Assembly: GCF_016545825.1 (NCBI RefSeq)
Contig: NC_052619.1
Span: 32,589,803-32,653,802, forward strand
DNA: 64,000 nucleotides
Source of the DNA: Eucalyptus grandis
Lineage: Eukaryota > Streptophyta > Magnoliopsida > Myrtales > Myrtaceae
Direction of reading: 5' to 3'
Shown: positions 47,301 to 58,800 of the stretch, piece by piece
Layout of the letters: every line of letters begins with the position of its first letter
Numbering within the stretch: position 1 is the stretch's first letter
The notes under the pieces: generated by a model
The model's input: only the letters and a program-made list of their open reading frames with translations
Database searches by the model: none
What the model was told of the DNA's origin: nothing
Translations under genes and position numbers: made by a program

Positions 47301-47872
47301 GTTCCCGTACCCTCAGTCTCTGGTTCGTAGGAGTAAAATAAATCTCCCTTTATTTTACTTAGGTGTCTAATCGACCTACCCTAAACCGATTAGTGGCGAC
47401 TCCTAGTTATTAATAATTTGCGTGTTAAATGTTTGAACCCTAAGTCGCGAATTGGTATGGGCTTGGGAGAGTCCAAGCTAAGTGTAAAAGTTTAGTAGTC
47501 CATTAACCTAGTTTTAGGTGGTGCACCCGAAAAACAGGTCGCCCAAAAATTAGGTCGCGACACACAAGAAGAAATTATGTTATACTCAGTAGGAGATAAA
47601 GCACAATATAAAAAGTAAATTGCTTTAGTATCAAGAGCTTATCTCTTGGTTATTTCTTCTTGTGTCATCTCACTAGCATCTGCAACTTCTTTTCCTCTTT
47701 CTGAAATTGATACAGCTTTATGAATGATTCCTTTTTCTACCACATCCCATTCCAGAGGATCTTTCGATCTTAGGAATGCCTTCATCTTATTTTTCCATAT
47801 GCTATATTCATTTCCATCAAAGTAAGGAGGTATGGTGTTGCTTTGGCCTTCAACAAAACCTAAAGCCAACAT
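44301..47872 (-). pseudogene. Copia gag, split by a nested LTR
   Basis: The N-terminal part at 47872-47568 reads PPYFDGNEYSIWKNKMKAFL, the usual opening of the UBN2-type Copia Gag. It is cut at 47567 by an inserted LTR and resumes at 44943 (KEVWDR near 44925), continuing to a C-terminal part at 44744-44301 (LLRGLSIDWNHVKTSIRETQ). This includes a zinc knuckle region where the first Cys is Tyr (YFECKKKEHIKPNCPLLKK). A TAG follows EITKR near 47640. Gag forms the particle that packages the element RNA; this copy cannot. Confidence 0.88.
44949..47562 (+). mobile_element. Solo long LTR (Ty3/Gypsy Tat-like) inside Copia gag
   Basis: It begins TGttgacacctattttt and ends ggtcgcgaCA, and is flanked by the direct duplication cacaa (44944-44948 and 47563-47567). 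The 2614 bp comprise AT-rich ends and a CCG-rich block (45690-46080) preceded by A-rich sequence. Near the 3' end is gtggcgactcc, seen in related LTRs in this window. The long Pro/Arg frame at 45535-46098 comes from the GC-rich block and resembles no protein. Long LTRs with TGTTGACACC...GACA ends suggest the Tat lineage, but no internal domain is present to confirm it. Confidence 0.85.
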
Positions 47873-47928
47873 ACTAGCATAGATCTTTAACTCAGAAGTA
47901 AAAACACTTCAATTAAATGAGTACACAG

Positions 47929-47942
47929 GCTCTAATACAAAT
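47929..47942 (-). promoter_or_regulatory. Copia primer-binding site (initiator-Met tRNA type)
   Basis: The minus strand reads atttgtattagagc immediately after the 5' LTR. This differs at two positions from the usual tggtatcagagc complementary to the initiator methionine tRNA. Confidence 0.75.
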
Positions 47943-48906
47943 TAATAGGGCTATTAAAGACACGTAGAGGGAAAAAATAGGTGTTCTAGCAAGTTTTAGC
48001 TATACTTTCAACAAATTAACTCGTCTTTCAAGAATAATAGATTGAATATGTAGAAGACTATAAGCAGTTAGATAAAGTTACGAATTAAGGCAATGAGTAT
48101 AGGGAAAGAGAATTGAGACACAAGGTTTATAGTGGTTCAGTTTAGACCAAGCCTACGTCCACTCTCCCGCACTGACATCCCACTAGCTGAATTTTACTAT
48201 GAACCAAAAGAGATTTTTACAATCTCACATCCTTAATTCCACAGTGTAGAGACTCTACAACACTTCCTCAATGTCTCACAAGTATTTAATCTCTCTTTTG
48301 AGTACAGCTTAAGCTCAATGAATGAGAAAGCAAAGAACTAAAAGTTTCAGACTTTAGAATTTTTCTTTCACGCACACACTCGAAGAATTTGAGCGTCTTC
48401 TTTATATACTCATTCATGTCTCTATATCCATTGGCACTTTCCAAATGAGTACTCCAAATATACCTGTTGGACGGAATCAATCAAGGAGATCTCGAGTCGT
48501 TTAAGGAATGTGATAATAGCTTACCAATCCTACTTGCCCATATAATCATGATCTAGGTTTACATAAGTAGAACCTCTAAGTATACTTCGCCTTTCAAAAG
48601 ATCTTGATTAACCGAATTGATTCCAATAAGAATAATTAATCACAAGTGCTATCTTTAGCCGTAAGATCTTCTTTAAACCGTACGAACCAAATCCTTAAAG
48701 ATAAACTCGCATCTGGATAAGTCTTTTCTTCGTTGGTCAAGAAACTGACAGTGATGGTAAACTTTTAAGTCTTAAGTCTTGCAATCTTTAGACTTTAACA
48801 ACAGAGTATGGAGTTCATTAGACTTTAATAATTGAGTCTTGAAGTCTTCAGACTAGACTGATGGAAATGTTTTGTCAACTTCAAAATAAGAGAGTTTTCT
48901 CCAACA
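47943..48906 (-). repeat. Copia 5' LTR (964 bp)
   Basis: It begins TGttggagaaaactct on the minus strand. The inner end reads ccctatTA, where the 3' LTR ends CA. It has an extra segment near 48800-48860 (with gtcttcagac-type words) absent from the other LTR. Confidence 0.9.
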
Positions 48907-48911
48907 AGTTA

Positions 48912-49104
48912 TATAGTATGTATATGTGTTTTCCTTATTATCCGTTGCTGTTGTTGATTGGGTGATTGAGATTGCATGCTTTCACATGTGCTTAGTGGAA
49001 AGATAAAATCAATGGGATGGCGATGCATCCCGGGATGTCATAAATTAATCTCGATGTAACAGATGTCCCATTCTCATGACGAGGGCAAGGTGTAGGGTGT
49101 GACA
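48912..49104. other. Right half of sequence split by the Copia insertion
   Basis: This continues 34876-36664. It ends ggtgtagggtgtgaca, which looks like an LTR 3' end, directly before the MuDR-type fragment. Confidence 0.4.
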
Positions 49105-49107
49105 ATG

Positions 49108-50330
49108 ATAATGAAGATAAAGAAGTAGTTCTCTTTAGAAGGAATAACAGGTCTCATACCTATGATCCAAATGCTAGAAATCATGTGTTACTATTTAGGA
49201 AATTTGATGATGCAAAATAATTCAGAGATGCAATTGTGAAGTACTCAATTGTTAAACATGTTGATTTCACTAGAAATATCAAGGAATATGTCTGAACAAA
49301 GTGTGCACAAGAGAATGTCCATGAATGGGATAAAACATTGACTAAGAGCACTAGCTTACTCCAGTCAGGTGATTCCATGAGTAATATAGCTATGTCATTG
49401 TATTTGACAACAAAAGAGTGATCAATATGTGATTGGTCAATCACTTCTTCAACACCATCAAAGTTGTGCTAGACATCAAGTCATCAATTGAAGCAATTAG
49501 TGAAGAAACAACTAGAGGGTAATGTGTTTGGAAATCAATCCAAATGGATCAAGTACAAGGTAATGAGTACATTGATGAGCTTGTACAAGGAAAATTTTGT
49601 ATAGATATGTGACTATGTAGGAGAATGTAGGTATCAAAACTCAAGCAGTAAAGTTTATATAAAGGATATTGAAAGGCCATCGCCAAATTCTAGGGCTAAG
49701 TTTGACAAGACATATTTTTGCTTAGATGCACGCAAAAAGGCTTTCTTGGCTGGCTATAAAAAGATGATAGGGTTAGATGGATGCTTCTCAAAGGATTTAT
49801 GAGAGGTATTGGCGGCTATTGGAAGAGATGGATACACCAAAAACTTCTTACATAAAGTTTAAGTCTCGGTTGCAGATGGGAGGTATAGGTTGCCATTGGA
49901 AGATATGGAAAAAAAGAGAGAAAGCTATTGCAGAATGTTTACTTGGCTGCAAATGGAAGGTATTGTCACAATCGTTCTCTCTTAGTCATACTCTCTCACA
50001 TGAGCGTGCGGCGTAACACAACTTCGCTTGAGCTATATAGCGCATTTAATTTCCTTTTCTTTTATGTGGAAGTGCAATTTGTTTATCCGATCTAGTAATG
50101 AAATGTTGTGAGAAAGCATTCACACCTTCGCAAAACTCATGCACAGGAAATGGCAATCAGTGACGTGAAAACTCAGTTGGGCACTAATGCAAAATTAGCC
50201 CAACTTAATAATGCTAAAATATTGTGAGAACGCAATTTTTTGTTTTTCTTTTTAAATCTTTTTTTATGTGGCCATTAGCCCAACTCATCCTTAAAAAGTA
50301 TTAACAATATCATGTCAACTGTCAGGTCAT
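49108..50330 (+). pseudogene. MuDR-type transposase fragment, copy 1
   Basis: Plus-strand frames broken by stops give the N-terminal MuDR domain (FRDAIVKYSIVKHVDFTRN, then a Lys-Cys pair near 49300) and a catalytic-side block near 49740-49830 (FLAGYKKMIGLDGCFSKD, then AAIGRDG). This is the LDGCFLK...AIGRDGNNQ region containing the first catalytic Asp. Later catalytic residues and the zinc knuckle are absent. The sequence instead runs into a non-coding tail (49990-50330) also found at 63700-63880. Copy 2 has the same truncation. It is not part of the Pack-MULE at 3.3-13.6 kb. Confidence 0.8.
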
Positions 50331-51361
50331 ATTTTCTACGGTGCTCGTTGATAGGTTTAACAGAGGGTAGATATTTCTCATGGGTGTAAGTTTGACAAAG
50401 GGATTTGTAAATCCACTGTGGGAACAGTGGAGGGTGTGAAAGCTCTGGTACTATTACGGGGCATCGGTAGAATAAAAGGGTTGATTCTACTGTGCGGCAG
50501 CAACAAAAGAACTAGTCTTGCGGAAAGGTGAATTGCACGAGAAACAAGTTCTGCCCGAAAGCAATTTGTAATATTTGTTAATACTAGTGGATAAGGCTTG
50601 ATCGGATCAGTAGAGACGAAAGACTGGAGTAGGCAAAAGAAGAACCGAATCACAATAATCTCTCTCACGATATTCACTATCCCTCTTTCTATTGTCATTG
50701 CTTTCATCGCATAGTTTTGAAGAAGATCCAAAGTTTAAAGTTTACAAAAGTTTTAATATCTGCACTAGCACTAAAGGAGTTTGTAAATAATTTGATTACG
50801 TTTCAACCAATTCATTGACCTATTGGTTGTTATATATGATGTAACACGGGTAGTCTTTCTTTCCTACTCTAGTCTTTAATTATGGCCTGACCACTTTCCT
50901 AGGCATTTTTTGAAAGGTCAATTCTTTCATTATCAAGAACCACGTGCCAAATTAGCCGTCATTTGGCTGACAAGCCGAGAGATTAATTTAATACAGCAAG
51001 AGCTCATTACATCACCATAGTTTTCTCAGCATTATCACCTGAATTCTGAATTTAAGTACAAAACAACAATTTCATTCATAGTTCAAAAAAGGAAGCTGCA
51101 TTAATTTTCTTAATTATGAAATGCAATGACGGTTTCCCACGGAGGAAGGGACGCTTCTACGCAGTCGCCGCCAGTTTTGGCATCAATTCCACATCTTCAA
51201 AACGAACCAAACATCTGGAATTCAGAACAAAAATTCACTTGAGTTATCAAACAAGAATTTACATAGATTCAAAACTTGGAAAAAAAAAAAACCACCAACA
51301 CAAATTTCACTGTTGCGCTACGTAATCTCGTTCCCTCCTTTCCATAGTAAATCACCCCCGC
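50331..51361. other. Intergenic interval downstream of the lectin kinase
   Basis: No gene was recognised. Frames at 50378-50731 show no family features. The last few hundred bases before 51361 include the 3' UTR of the kinase gene (minus strand). Confidence 0.5.
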
Positions 51362-53323
51362 TCAACGACCCTCTTCGATGCTATTAGTGATGAAAGGCTC
51401 GCCGGAACAAACGGACGGTGGCAACGGCGTGTTGTACACTGCGACCGGCAACTTATTAGGAAGAACCGGGACCGCAGCCTCGAAATTGAGGACTTGAATC
51501 ACCTGCCTTACGGTGGGCCTCAGGCTCCGGTCGGGATGAGCACACCACAAGCCCACAACCAACAAGCGCTCCACTTGATTTTGGTCGAAATCCACTTGGA
51601 GTTTATCATCCATGGCCTCAATAACCTGACCTCTCCCGTAAAGGTCCCACACCCACCCCACCAAACTCACATGCGAGGATTGCTCCATCGGATCAACGGC
51701 TCTCCGTCCCGTAGCAATCTCGATGGCGACCACCCCGAAGCTGTACACATCAGACTCCTTGCTTGCCCGCCCTGTGCTCACGTACTCCGGAGCCAAGTAC
51801 CCGAATGTGCCAGCCAGCCCAGTAGTCTGTGGCCCGAGCTCGTGGTCCATGAGGCGGGCCAGCCCAAAGTCTCCGAGCTTGACGTTGAACCCCGAGTCTA
51901 GCATCACGTTGCTCGACTTGATGTCCCGGTGCACCACGCACTGCTCCCACTCCTCATGGAGATAGAGGATCGCGGAGGCGAGCCCAACCGAAATCTTGAG
52001 CCGGGCAGCCCAACCTAGAATGCGCTTCTTGCCGAAGAGGTGCCTATCGAGGCTACCGTTCGGCATGAGCTCATAGACGAGCATGAACTCGTTCGCCTCG
52101 TGGCACCAACCTATAAGCTGCACCAAATTTCTGTGCCTCAAGCTGCTGATCACCTTCACCTCTGTGATGAATTCCTTCTTCCCTTGTTTTGAACCTCTCG
52201 ATATCCGCTTCACCGCGACTGCCGCATCCAGCCCAACCAGATATCCCTTGTAGACCGCCCCGAACCCGCCCTGGCCCAGCTTCCTCTCCTCGTCAAAGTT
52301 GTTGGTAGCAGAAACGAGGTCCGCATACGTAAATCTCCGTGGCCCGGCGCCTCTCTCAAGCTCGCCGTTTATGGACATCAAGTTTGCCGTCTCCGATCCC
52401 TCGCTCCTCCTCTTCCTCCTCCTGAGGATTGCCGATATCACCACGATGCCGCAGAGTAGGACCCCAGGAGGAACTGCTACACCGACAACCAACTTGGTCC
52501 TTTTTGCATTTCTATGCTGTTCCTCGAATTCGAGATTTGAACTGAAGGACCAAGACTCAAGTTGGTGACGTTCCATGTAATAGCCAGTCGCGGCTGAGAA
52601 ACCGATCATCACCTCCTCGGGCAAGACAGTGGTGAGATCAATCTGATACGAAATACTTGTGCTCTCGTTTGGGTTTGACGTGGTCTGGTAGCTCCAAGAA
52701 ACGCTCAAGTTCTTGGTCGTGGAGTTGTACACAATCCATGCATCAGCGCTGTCGGCGCTGTGGAAGCTGGCGTTCCAAGGGGTGGTCACGACCGAGGCGA
52801 TCGAGTTTATGTTGATCCCAACGTGCTCATATGGAGGATCCCAATCGGAATTGGCGCAGGGGTCAAACTCGACCGCGACAATTCGGTTCAAAGACGAGTC
52901 ACTGTATGTGGTGTTGAACAGGCCTAAGAAGCCACCGACTGAATTGACTGGGATTTGGAACCCGACCGGGGCAAGGAAGAAGGCCAAGCCGGCCCCATAC
53001 TCCAACGACCGGTTCCACGTGTCGATGGTGAAGGAGAAGCGAGTGGAGAAGTCGGTGAGTCTCCTGGTGGCGGAGTCCCAGAGCCGCAGCTTCTGTGTGT
53101 AAAATGCCCGGCCAACATGGCAGTAGTAAGTAGCACTAGTGAAGTCGACGGTCCCGGTCCCGCCATTCGGCCTCGCGTCACCTTCATAGACCATATTTGT
53201 GACCTTGCCGTCGAACCGAGAAATGTTGAAGGAAAGAGAATAGCTCGATCGAAGCGGCACGAAGAAGGACAAGAAGAGAAGCAAATGGCGCAACGAGAGC
53301 TTTGATTCCGAGTAGATGGCCAT
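51362..53323 (-). CDS. L-type lectin-domain receptor kinase (clade IX-like)
   Basis: This is a plasma-membrane receptor kinase of 653 residues encoded without introns, as usual for this family. Residues 1-28 are a signal peptide. Residues 29-265 are a legume-lectin domain (SFNISRF; metal-site block VEFDPCANSDWDPP with Glu152, Asp154 and Asp162, then HVGININS). Residues 278-300 are the membrane segment, followed by a basic stop-transfer RRRKRR. Residues 335-610 are a Ser/Thr kinase: Gly loop GQGGFGAVYKG (350-360), Lys372 in VAVKR, HRD 465-467 with DIKSSN, DFG 485-487 and APE 511-513. All catalytic residues are present and the length is normal, so it is probably functional. Family members sense extracellular signals, often in defence. 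The start is the first ATG and precedes the signal peptide directly. Confidence 0.97.
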   Translation of the reverse strand: MAIYSESKLSLRHLLLFLSFFVPLRSSYSLSFNISRFDGKVTNMVYEGDARPNGGTGTVDFTSATYYCHVGRAFYTQKLRLWDSATRRLTDFSTRFSFTIDTWNRSLEYGAGLAFFLAPVGFQIPVNSVGGFLGLFNTTYSDSSLNRIVAVEFDPCANSDWDPPYEHVGININSIASVVTTPWNASFHSADSADAWIVYNSTTKNLSVSWSYQTTSNPNESTSISYQIDLTTVLPEEVMIGFSAATGYYMERHQLESWSFSSNLEFEEQHRNAKRTKLVVGVAVPPGVLLCGIVVISAILRRRKRRSEGSETANLMSINGELERGAGPRRFTYADLVSATNNFDEERKLGQGGFGAVYKGYLVGLDAAVAVKRISRGSKQGKKEFITEVKVISSLRHRNLVQLIGWCHEANEFMLVYELMPNGSLDRHLFGKKRILGWAARLKISVGLASAILYLHEEWEQCVVHRDIKSSNVMLDSGFNVKLGDFGLARLMDHELGPQTTGLAGTFGYLAPEYVSTGRASKESDVYSFGVVAIEIATGRRAVDPMEQSSHVSLVGWVWDLYGRGQVIEAMDDKLQVDFDQNQVERLLVVGLWCAHPDRSLRPTVRQVIQVLNFEAAVPVLPNKLPVAVYNTPLPPSVCSGEPFITNSIEEGR

Positions 53324-55885
53324 GGAGAGAGAGAGAACGTGAAAATTGAATTTTGAGACATCCAGTGACGATTATTTTATGTTGTCCATGGGTCTGAACA
53401 GAGTCAAGACCATAATGTAAAGAACACGCCGATCTTTCCAGACCGATCATCATCCCCAAGATAAACGGCGAAAATAACGACATTATAGGATTAAATACGA
53501 TGTAGTCAAGGAGGGCAGAGCTCGATTTGTCCAAACCTAAGACGAGCTCAAACGGGGAGCTCGGATCTTTCCTCGTCCGAAACAAATTTAATTCAAAAGG
53601 GTCAATTGTTCAAGTGACATGGGGGATTGGGGAGACTTCAATAGAAAACTTGTTCATATGATATGATCGGCTCTATAATTCCAAATGCAACTTTGAGAAT
53701 ATATGCGATATTATAATATGTCTCGAATCTGAGCTCATAACGAAACAAATTTGAAATAAATTATTATTATTTCCGGATATCCAAATATTTGCTGTGGAAA
53801 TTTAGATCTCGTTTGAGCTATGTTGGATGAGGATTACAAATAAAACAAGAATAGGAAAAATTGGGTGAGAGAAAGAATAAAAAAAAAAGATTTAGAAATA
53901 TTTTTTTTTCCCTAATTCTCGTTGAAGTTACGTTCAAGAAAAGGAAGGTGCAAGAGTTGGACTCGTTGACCGGTTGACCGGTCTTGCATGGTTTCCTTTC
54001 AAATTCGTCGGTCATCGCGCACCGTCCTTTTTCTTGGGTATATACATGTAATTATTGGACAGCTAGATTTCTGAAGCCTTGAAGAAACGTCTTTTTTTCG
54101 TGAGATCTTGAAGCACCGCCTTTTACGCGAGTGCTTGGAAAGGAAGCCGTGTTTGATGCGAGAAAAGACTTGAAGCGCCCAAACTAGTGCTCGGGTAGTG
54201 TGGGCTATTTCCGTTGATTTTGTTAACGTAATTATATCCAAGAAAGATTAGTGTTTATAGCTGTAAAATCTTGTGAAAAGATTTGCGTGTAATTCGTTCG
54301 TGAGATTGAGAGATTATTTCGCCAGGAATTTCGGAGCTAAATACTGCTGCATTATTAGATATAATTAGGATTTAGACAAGTAACTCGAGTGTCTAATCTT
54401 TTTATATCGTTTGATTTATATTGAAATTCGTTACTGCTTTACCATGGACATAGGTTGCTACAATCAAATCATGTAAATTTGTGTCCAATTTATTTTTTTA
54501 TTATGTCTATTTTATTATTTGATCGCTCGCTTTCCGCAAAAATTGATTGCATCAAGTCTTCAATTATTCAATGAAAGCTAGTGTCGTCATACAAATTAAT
54601 AGTGAATTTGGCCACTTGAGTTCACACTTATTCCAATCTAGGTCACTAAACTATAATTTGTTTTGGGTTGATGTCTTGACTTCACGAAATATGTCGAAGT
54701 TGGGCATCTGATACTGAAGACCGATGTTCAGCACAACTTGACTGAATGGAGAACGTAACGGTCCAAACCCCAAATCGAATGAGAGAAATCTTCTGACATA
54801 ATTCAGAAGAGCAACTGCTCTTTATGTCCATCCCCTTAAGTACCCTCTTGGGAAAGTGCAAAATGCCTTCCTTTCTTGTTTCTCGTAAGGACTTTTGTGC
54901 CTTCGTCATCACGCGACGTACGGTTGGCTGGGTCCGAAAAGTCCGCCTCTTTTCGGGGGCCAGCTGACATAAAATAAAAAGGAAAAAAGAAGTCAAAGAG
55001 CAAAGAGGAAAAAAGGTAAGCCTTCTTTAATTCCTTAATTTCGTTTAGTTAATGAGAGAGGAGAAGACGGAGTGTGTGGATAAGCAAGCAATACTAAGGT
55101 TCGATGGTAAGCATTCAAGGTAAGTTTCTAATCATATTTTTTTTTCCTTTTAATTTTTAATCTCTAGTAGAGCCAACTAAAAATTACAGATTTCATTTAG
55201 TCTTTGAGTGGAACTTCTCCGAACTCTCTTTCAAAAATGGGTAGCTATTGACATTTGATTTTTAGTCAATGCATCACAAAAAATAAAATCTCAAGGTTAG
55301 GATTGCTAATTGCAATGGAACTCATTTCTTGAGCAAAAAAAAAGTGTCACTTTCCATTTATTTTTCATTGGTCTTTCATTTGTAGATAATTTTCTAGCCA
55401 TTTTCAATAAAAACCCTAAAAGTCAATTGACTTTGTTATCGAGAAACCTATTATTTCTATTTTCGGTACTTAAAATTCAATAATTAATGTTTTTGGGTTT
55501 GGCAATGCTTAATTTCTTAGTATTTATTTTTATGTTTTATCATAAAAGCCTTAAATGTGGAGGAGGGTCCAACAGTGTGAAATCCTCACCTCACCTAATG
55601 AGCGGGCCAAATCCACATTTTACCTAAGTGAACGGGCCGGGAGCTTTCTCTCTAGTCGACATTGTTGAAATTTGTGGGCTTTTTTCTTCAAGAAATCTTC
55701 AATCTTGCATATAGAGAATCTCCTTAAGAAACAAGACTAATCCTCCTCATCTAATTAATAAGTGACGATCACGCAAATTTTCTTAATGGAAAACCAATCC
55801 AATTTAAAAGTTTTGTTCAGCGGAAATGTGGAATAATGCACTATGAGAAACATGTACTTTTATAGGGAAAATGAAAAATGACATT
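53324..55885. other. Upstream region of the lectin kinase and intergenic sequence
   Basis: The first several hundred bases are presumably the promoter of the kinase gene. No other gene is seen. A segment at 55230-55440 (acatttgatttttagtcaat, then aagtcaattgactttg...) resembles the start of the LTR element at 55891-56070 and is probably an older fragment of the same family. Confidence 0.5.
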
Positions 55886-55890
55886 ACTAT

Positions 55891-58800
55891 TAACACCCGA
55901 TTTTTAGTCGACACGTCAAAAGATAAAAATCAAGACTTCGGTTTCGATTGCGACGGAGATCATTTCTCGACCAAAAAGTATTGTTTTTCATTTATTTATT
56001 TTGCATTGTGGCTTTTAAGTAATTTTTCATTTTCAAGAAAAACCCAAAAAGTCAAATGGTTGACTTTCGAGTTAAATTTTTTGTTAATCCTGTAACCAAA
56101 AATCATGCTCGGGTCATAAATTGGCTTTTCATCCAAAAAGATATCATTTAGTTTTAATTTCTTTTTTCTTAGATCAATTTCTCAAAATCTAAAAATTTGG
56201 CTAAAAAATCAAGCTTTTAGAGGTCATAACCTTTGACAAAAAAATTATAAAAGTAAAAAAGTCATGAAATACTTTTTTTTTTTAATGTCAACTTGATTTT
56301 AGGTTCTAAATCGATTAAAAATAAAATTACTTTTATTTTAGTCATAATTAGATATAGTTTATTTTACGACATTTGGTCTCGGGACTATTATAAATCCACT
56401 TGCGCATTCAATTTTCCGAATTACACATCAAAAGGTGAATTGCTATTTTAAGTCCTAATTAGGGGGTCAAAATCACTTATTCATAATTTACGAATGGATA
56501 ATTTTTTTTCCACTTGTTTTCTTAAGAAGTCCGAATCCGAAGTTGATTTTGAGAAATTTTCATGAGAACTTCCCAATTTAAGGGACTTTACTCTCTTGAA
56601 GATAAGTTGACCCATTCAAAACTAGGATTCAATTGCATGAATTTAGATTCAATTTTAATATTAGATCTTGATTCATTTTTTTGCCTAAGTTTTATTACTT
56701 CAGTTCAAAGTCAATTTGGATACATTAGGTGATCCTACACATGGATAATTAGTTGAATAGGTTTATTGTAACATTAATTTAATTTAATTTTAATTAATTT
56801 ACAATCTTAGCCAAGGAATTGCAAAATTATTCATTATGGCCTTCAAGGGTTGATCTCATGTACCCATGGTTTTGGTCCAATAATAAGCACTCAATTAGGT
56901 TAATAGAGAGTCCATAGATTATATTTATAGAGTTTATCAGCCTAATTGAATCAAATTTGGACAATTTTTCCTCAAAGCATGCAAATTTTCTTTTCAATTT
57001 GGTCTTTAAAGGATGAAATTGCATAAATTTTGAACCCAAAAGGCCACAAAATCATGAACCGGCAAGAATAGGCTAGAATCAATCAAGAACTAATCAAATT
57101 GGTGTGAACCGGCTTGACCAATCCAATTGATTGCCAGCGGGGTAGGTCGGTTCAACCCCTTGTCGGCCAGTTTCGGACTTTCAGCAACTAGTTCTAGAAT
57201 CCTCTCTATGTCAATTTCACTCATACGCCCTCACTTTCTCACGATTTTGTAGATTGATTCTCAAATTTCATGAATTTGCAATTTGACCCCTAATTAGGCC
57301 CTTAAGTGCAATTCTCCTTTTAAACTCGAATTTTTGCAAATTGAACTCATCCAATCGGTTGCATGACACCTCTTAATGATGATTAACCCTTTAAAGACTT
57401 AATTTGGCCATTAGATCAATTTTTCAACCATCGGATCAAATTGATATTTGAAATCAACCGATTTGGAGTTAGCATAAATAGGTTTTTTCCCTTCAAATTG
57501 GAAGGGGGAATCTCATTTTCTTCAACTAACTCTCTCCCTAAACACAGCTTTCTCTCTTCTCTCTCTTTCTCACCCTCTCTCATTGACTCTCTTCTCTTGC
57601 TGTTCTTCTCCATGAGCCACCGTCACATTATGGCAAGCTTGCCATTGCCAATTAGCCCCCCGACGGCCTTGTTCTCTCTCTCTCTCTCTCTCTCTCCCTG
57701 ATTCTCTAGGAGTTGAAGTTCCCTCTGACGGCCATTTGTTTCGCTTGAACTAATGAATTTTCTTCCAGTTGAAGGAACCGACGACCAAGCCAATTTTTAA
57801 GTTAATTGGCTTGATTAGCAATCTGGTGGTCCTGATCGATGGCTAATTGACCGCTAATCCTCCCTTAGCTACTCTTCAACATGTTTAAGGCCAGCGTTTC
57901 CTCTGGCAAGCCTCACGTCCTCCCATTCCACTCAATTGAAGTTCAAATTTAGTGATTGAATTGATGATCCTAATCTCATAAATTTGTGGCCATCGGCAGT
58001 TCTTGCTAGTTTCGCTTGCTGCCAGTCTCTACTTTAGTCAGTTCTTGACCTTGTCATGGTCAAGGAACCATTGATGGTAACCAAAACTCAGCCAATGACC
58101 TCAATTCCTTCTAGCCATCCTAAATCGATCCATCTTGGACTAGTTTCTATCGTGGCATTGAACTGACAGCCCAACCAACCTTAAGGTGGTTTGAAGTGTC
58201 ATAATCTGTCTATTGGAGTTTAGATCGAGGTTCGACTAAGTTTCGGCAAGATAGATTCATTCGATCATGTCAAAATTGATAGAATTGTGCATAAGATAAT
58301 AATCAAGAACTTAAATCCAATAAAGCAAGGTTAGAATAGCTAACCAGGGTTAGGATTCGCATTAGGAACTATACAAAATGCTTAGATATATTGTTGATAG
58401 GTTTGATCATTGGTTTGTTGAGGTTGAATGGAGATTGAAGATAATTTGTGGTTGATTATGTGATTTTAGTGCAAATCTATAATTTTCGTGTATCTATGAC
58501 GTGGTTGCTATTTGGCCTAAAATGAGGTATTAGATGGCCTTATTTCGACTTGAGACCTCTAAAATTAGAAAGTACATTCCAAGATCTTTGATTTGATAGG
58601 TCACATAGCCCAAATAGTCAAATATTTGAACCTCGAAAAACGCATCGCAATCCGCTAGATTCTATAGATTTTTCAATAAGTTTTTTGTTGTTAGTCCACC
58701 TTTTAACTTTGCTATTTTTGTGTTAATTCTTATGATTGATTTTTGAGAAAATTTTATTCAAGGTATTTTTTCTAATCGTCTCATGTATGACATACTTTTT

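Larger units (their letters stand above)
36670..48906 (-). mobile_element. Full-length Copia retrotransposon with extra 3' ORF (Sirevirus-like)
   Basis: Both LTRs are present, flanked by the direct duplication agtta at 36665-36669 and 48907-48911. In minus orientation the order is 5' LTR (48906-47943), primer-binding site, gag (47872-44301), protease/integrase/RT/RNase H (about 43560-40500), an extra ORF (40061-37952), polypurine tract, and 3' LTR (37578-36670). The integrase-before-RT order defines Copia. All coding regions have stops and frameshifts. A 2.6 kb LTR has landed inside gag. An extra ORF between pol and the 3' LTR is known from Sireviruses, so I place it near that lineage. Confidence 0.92.
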
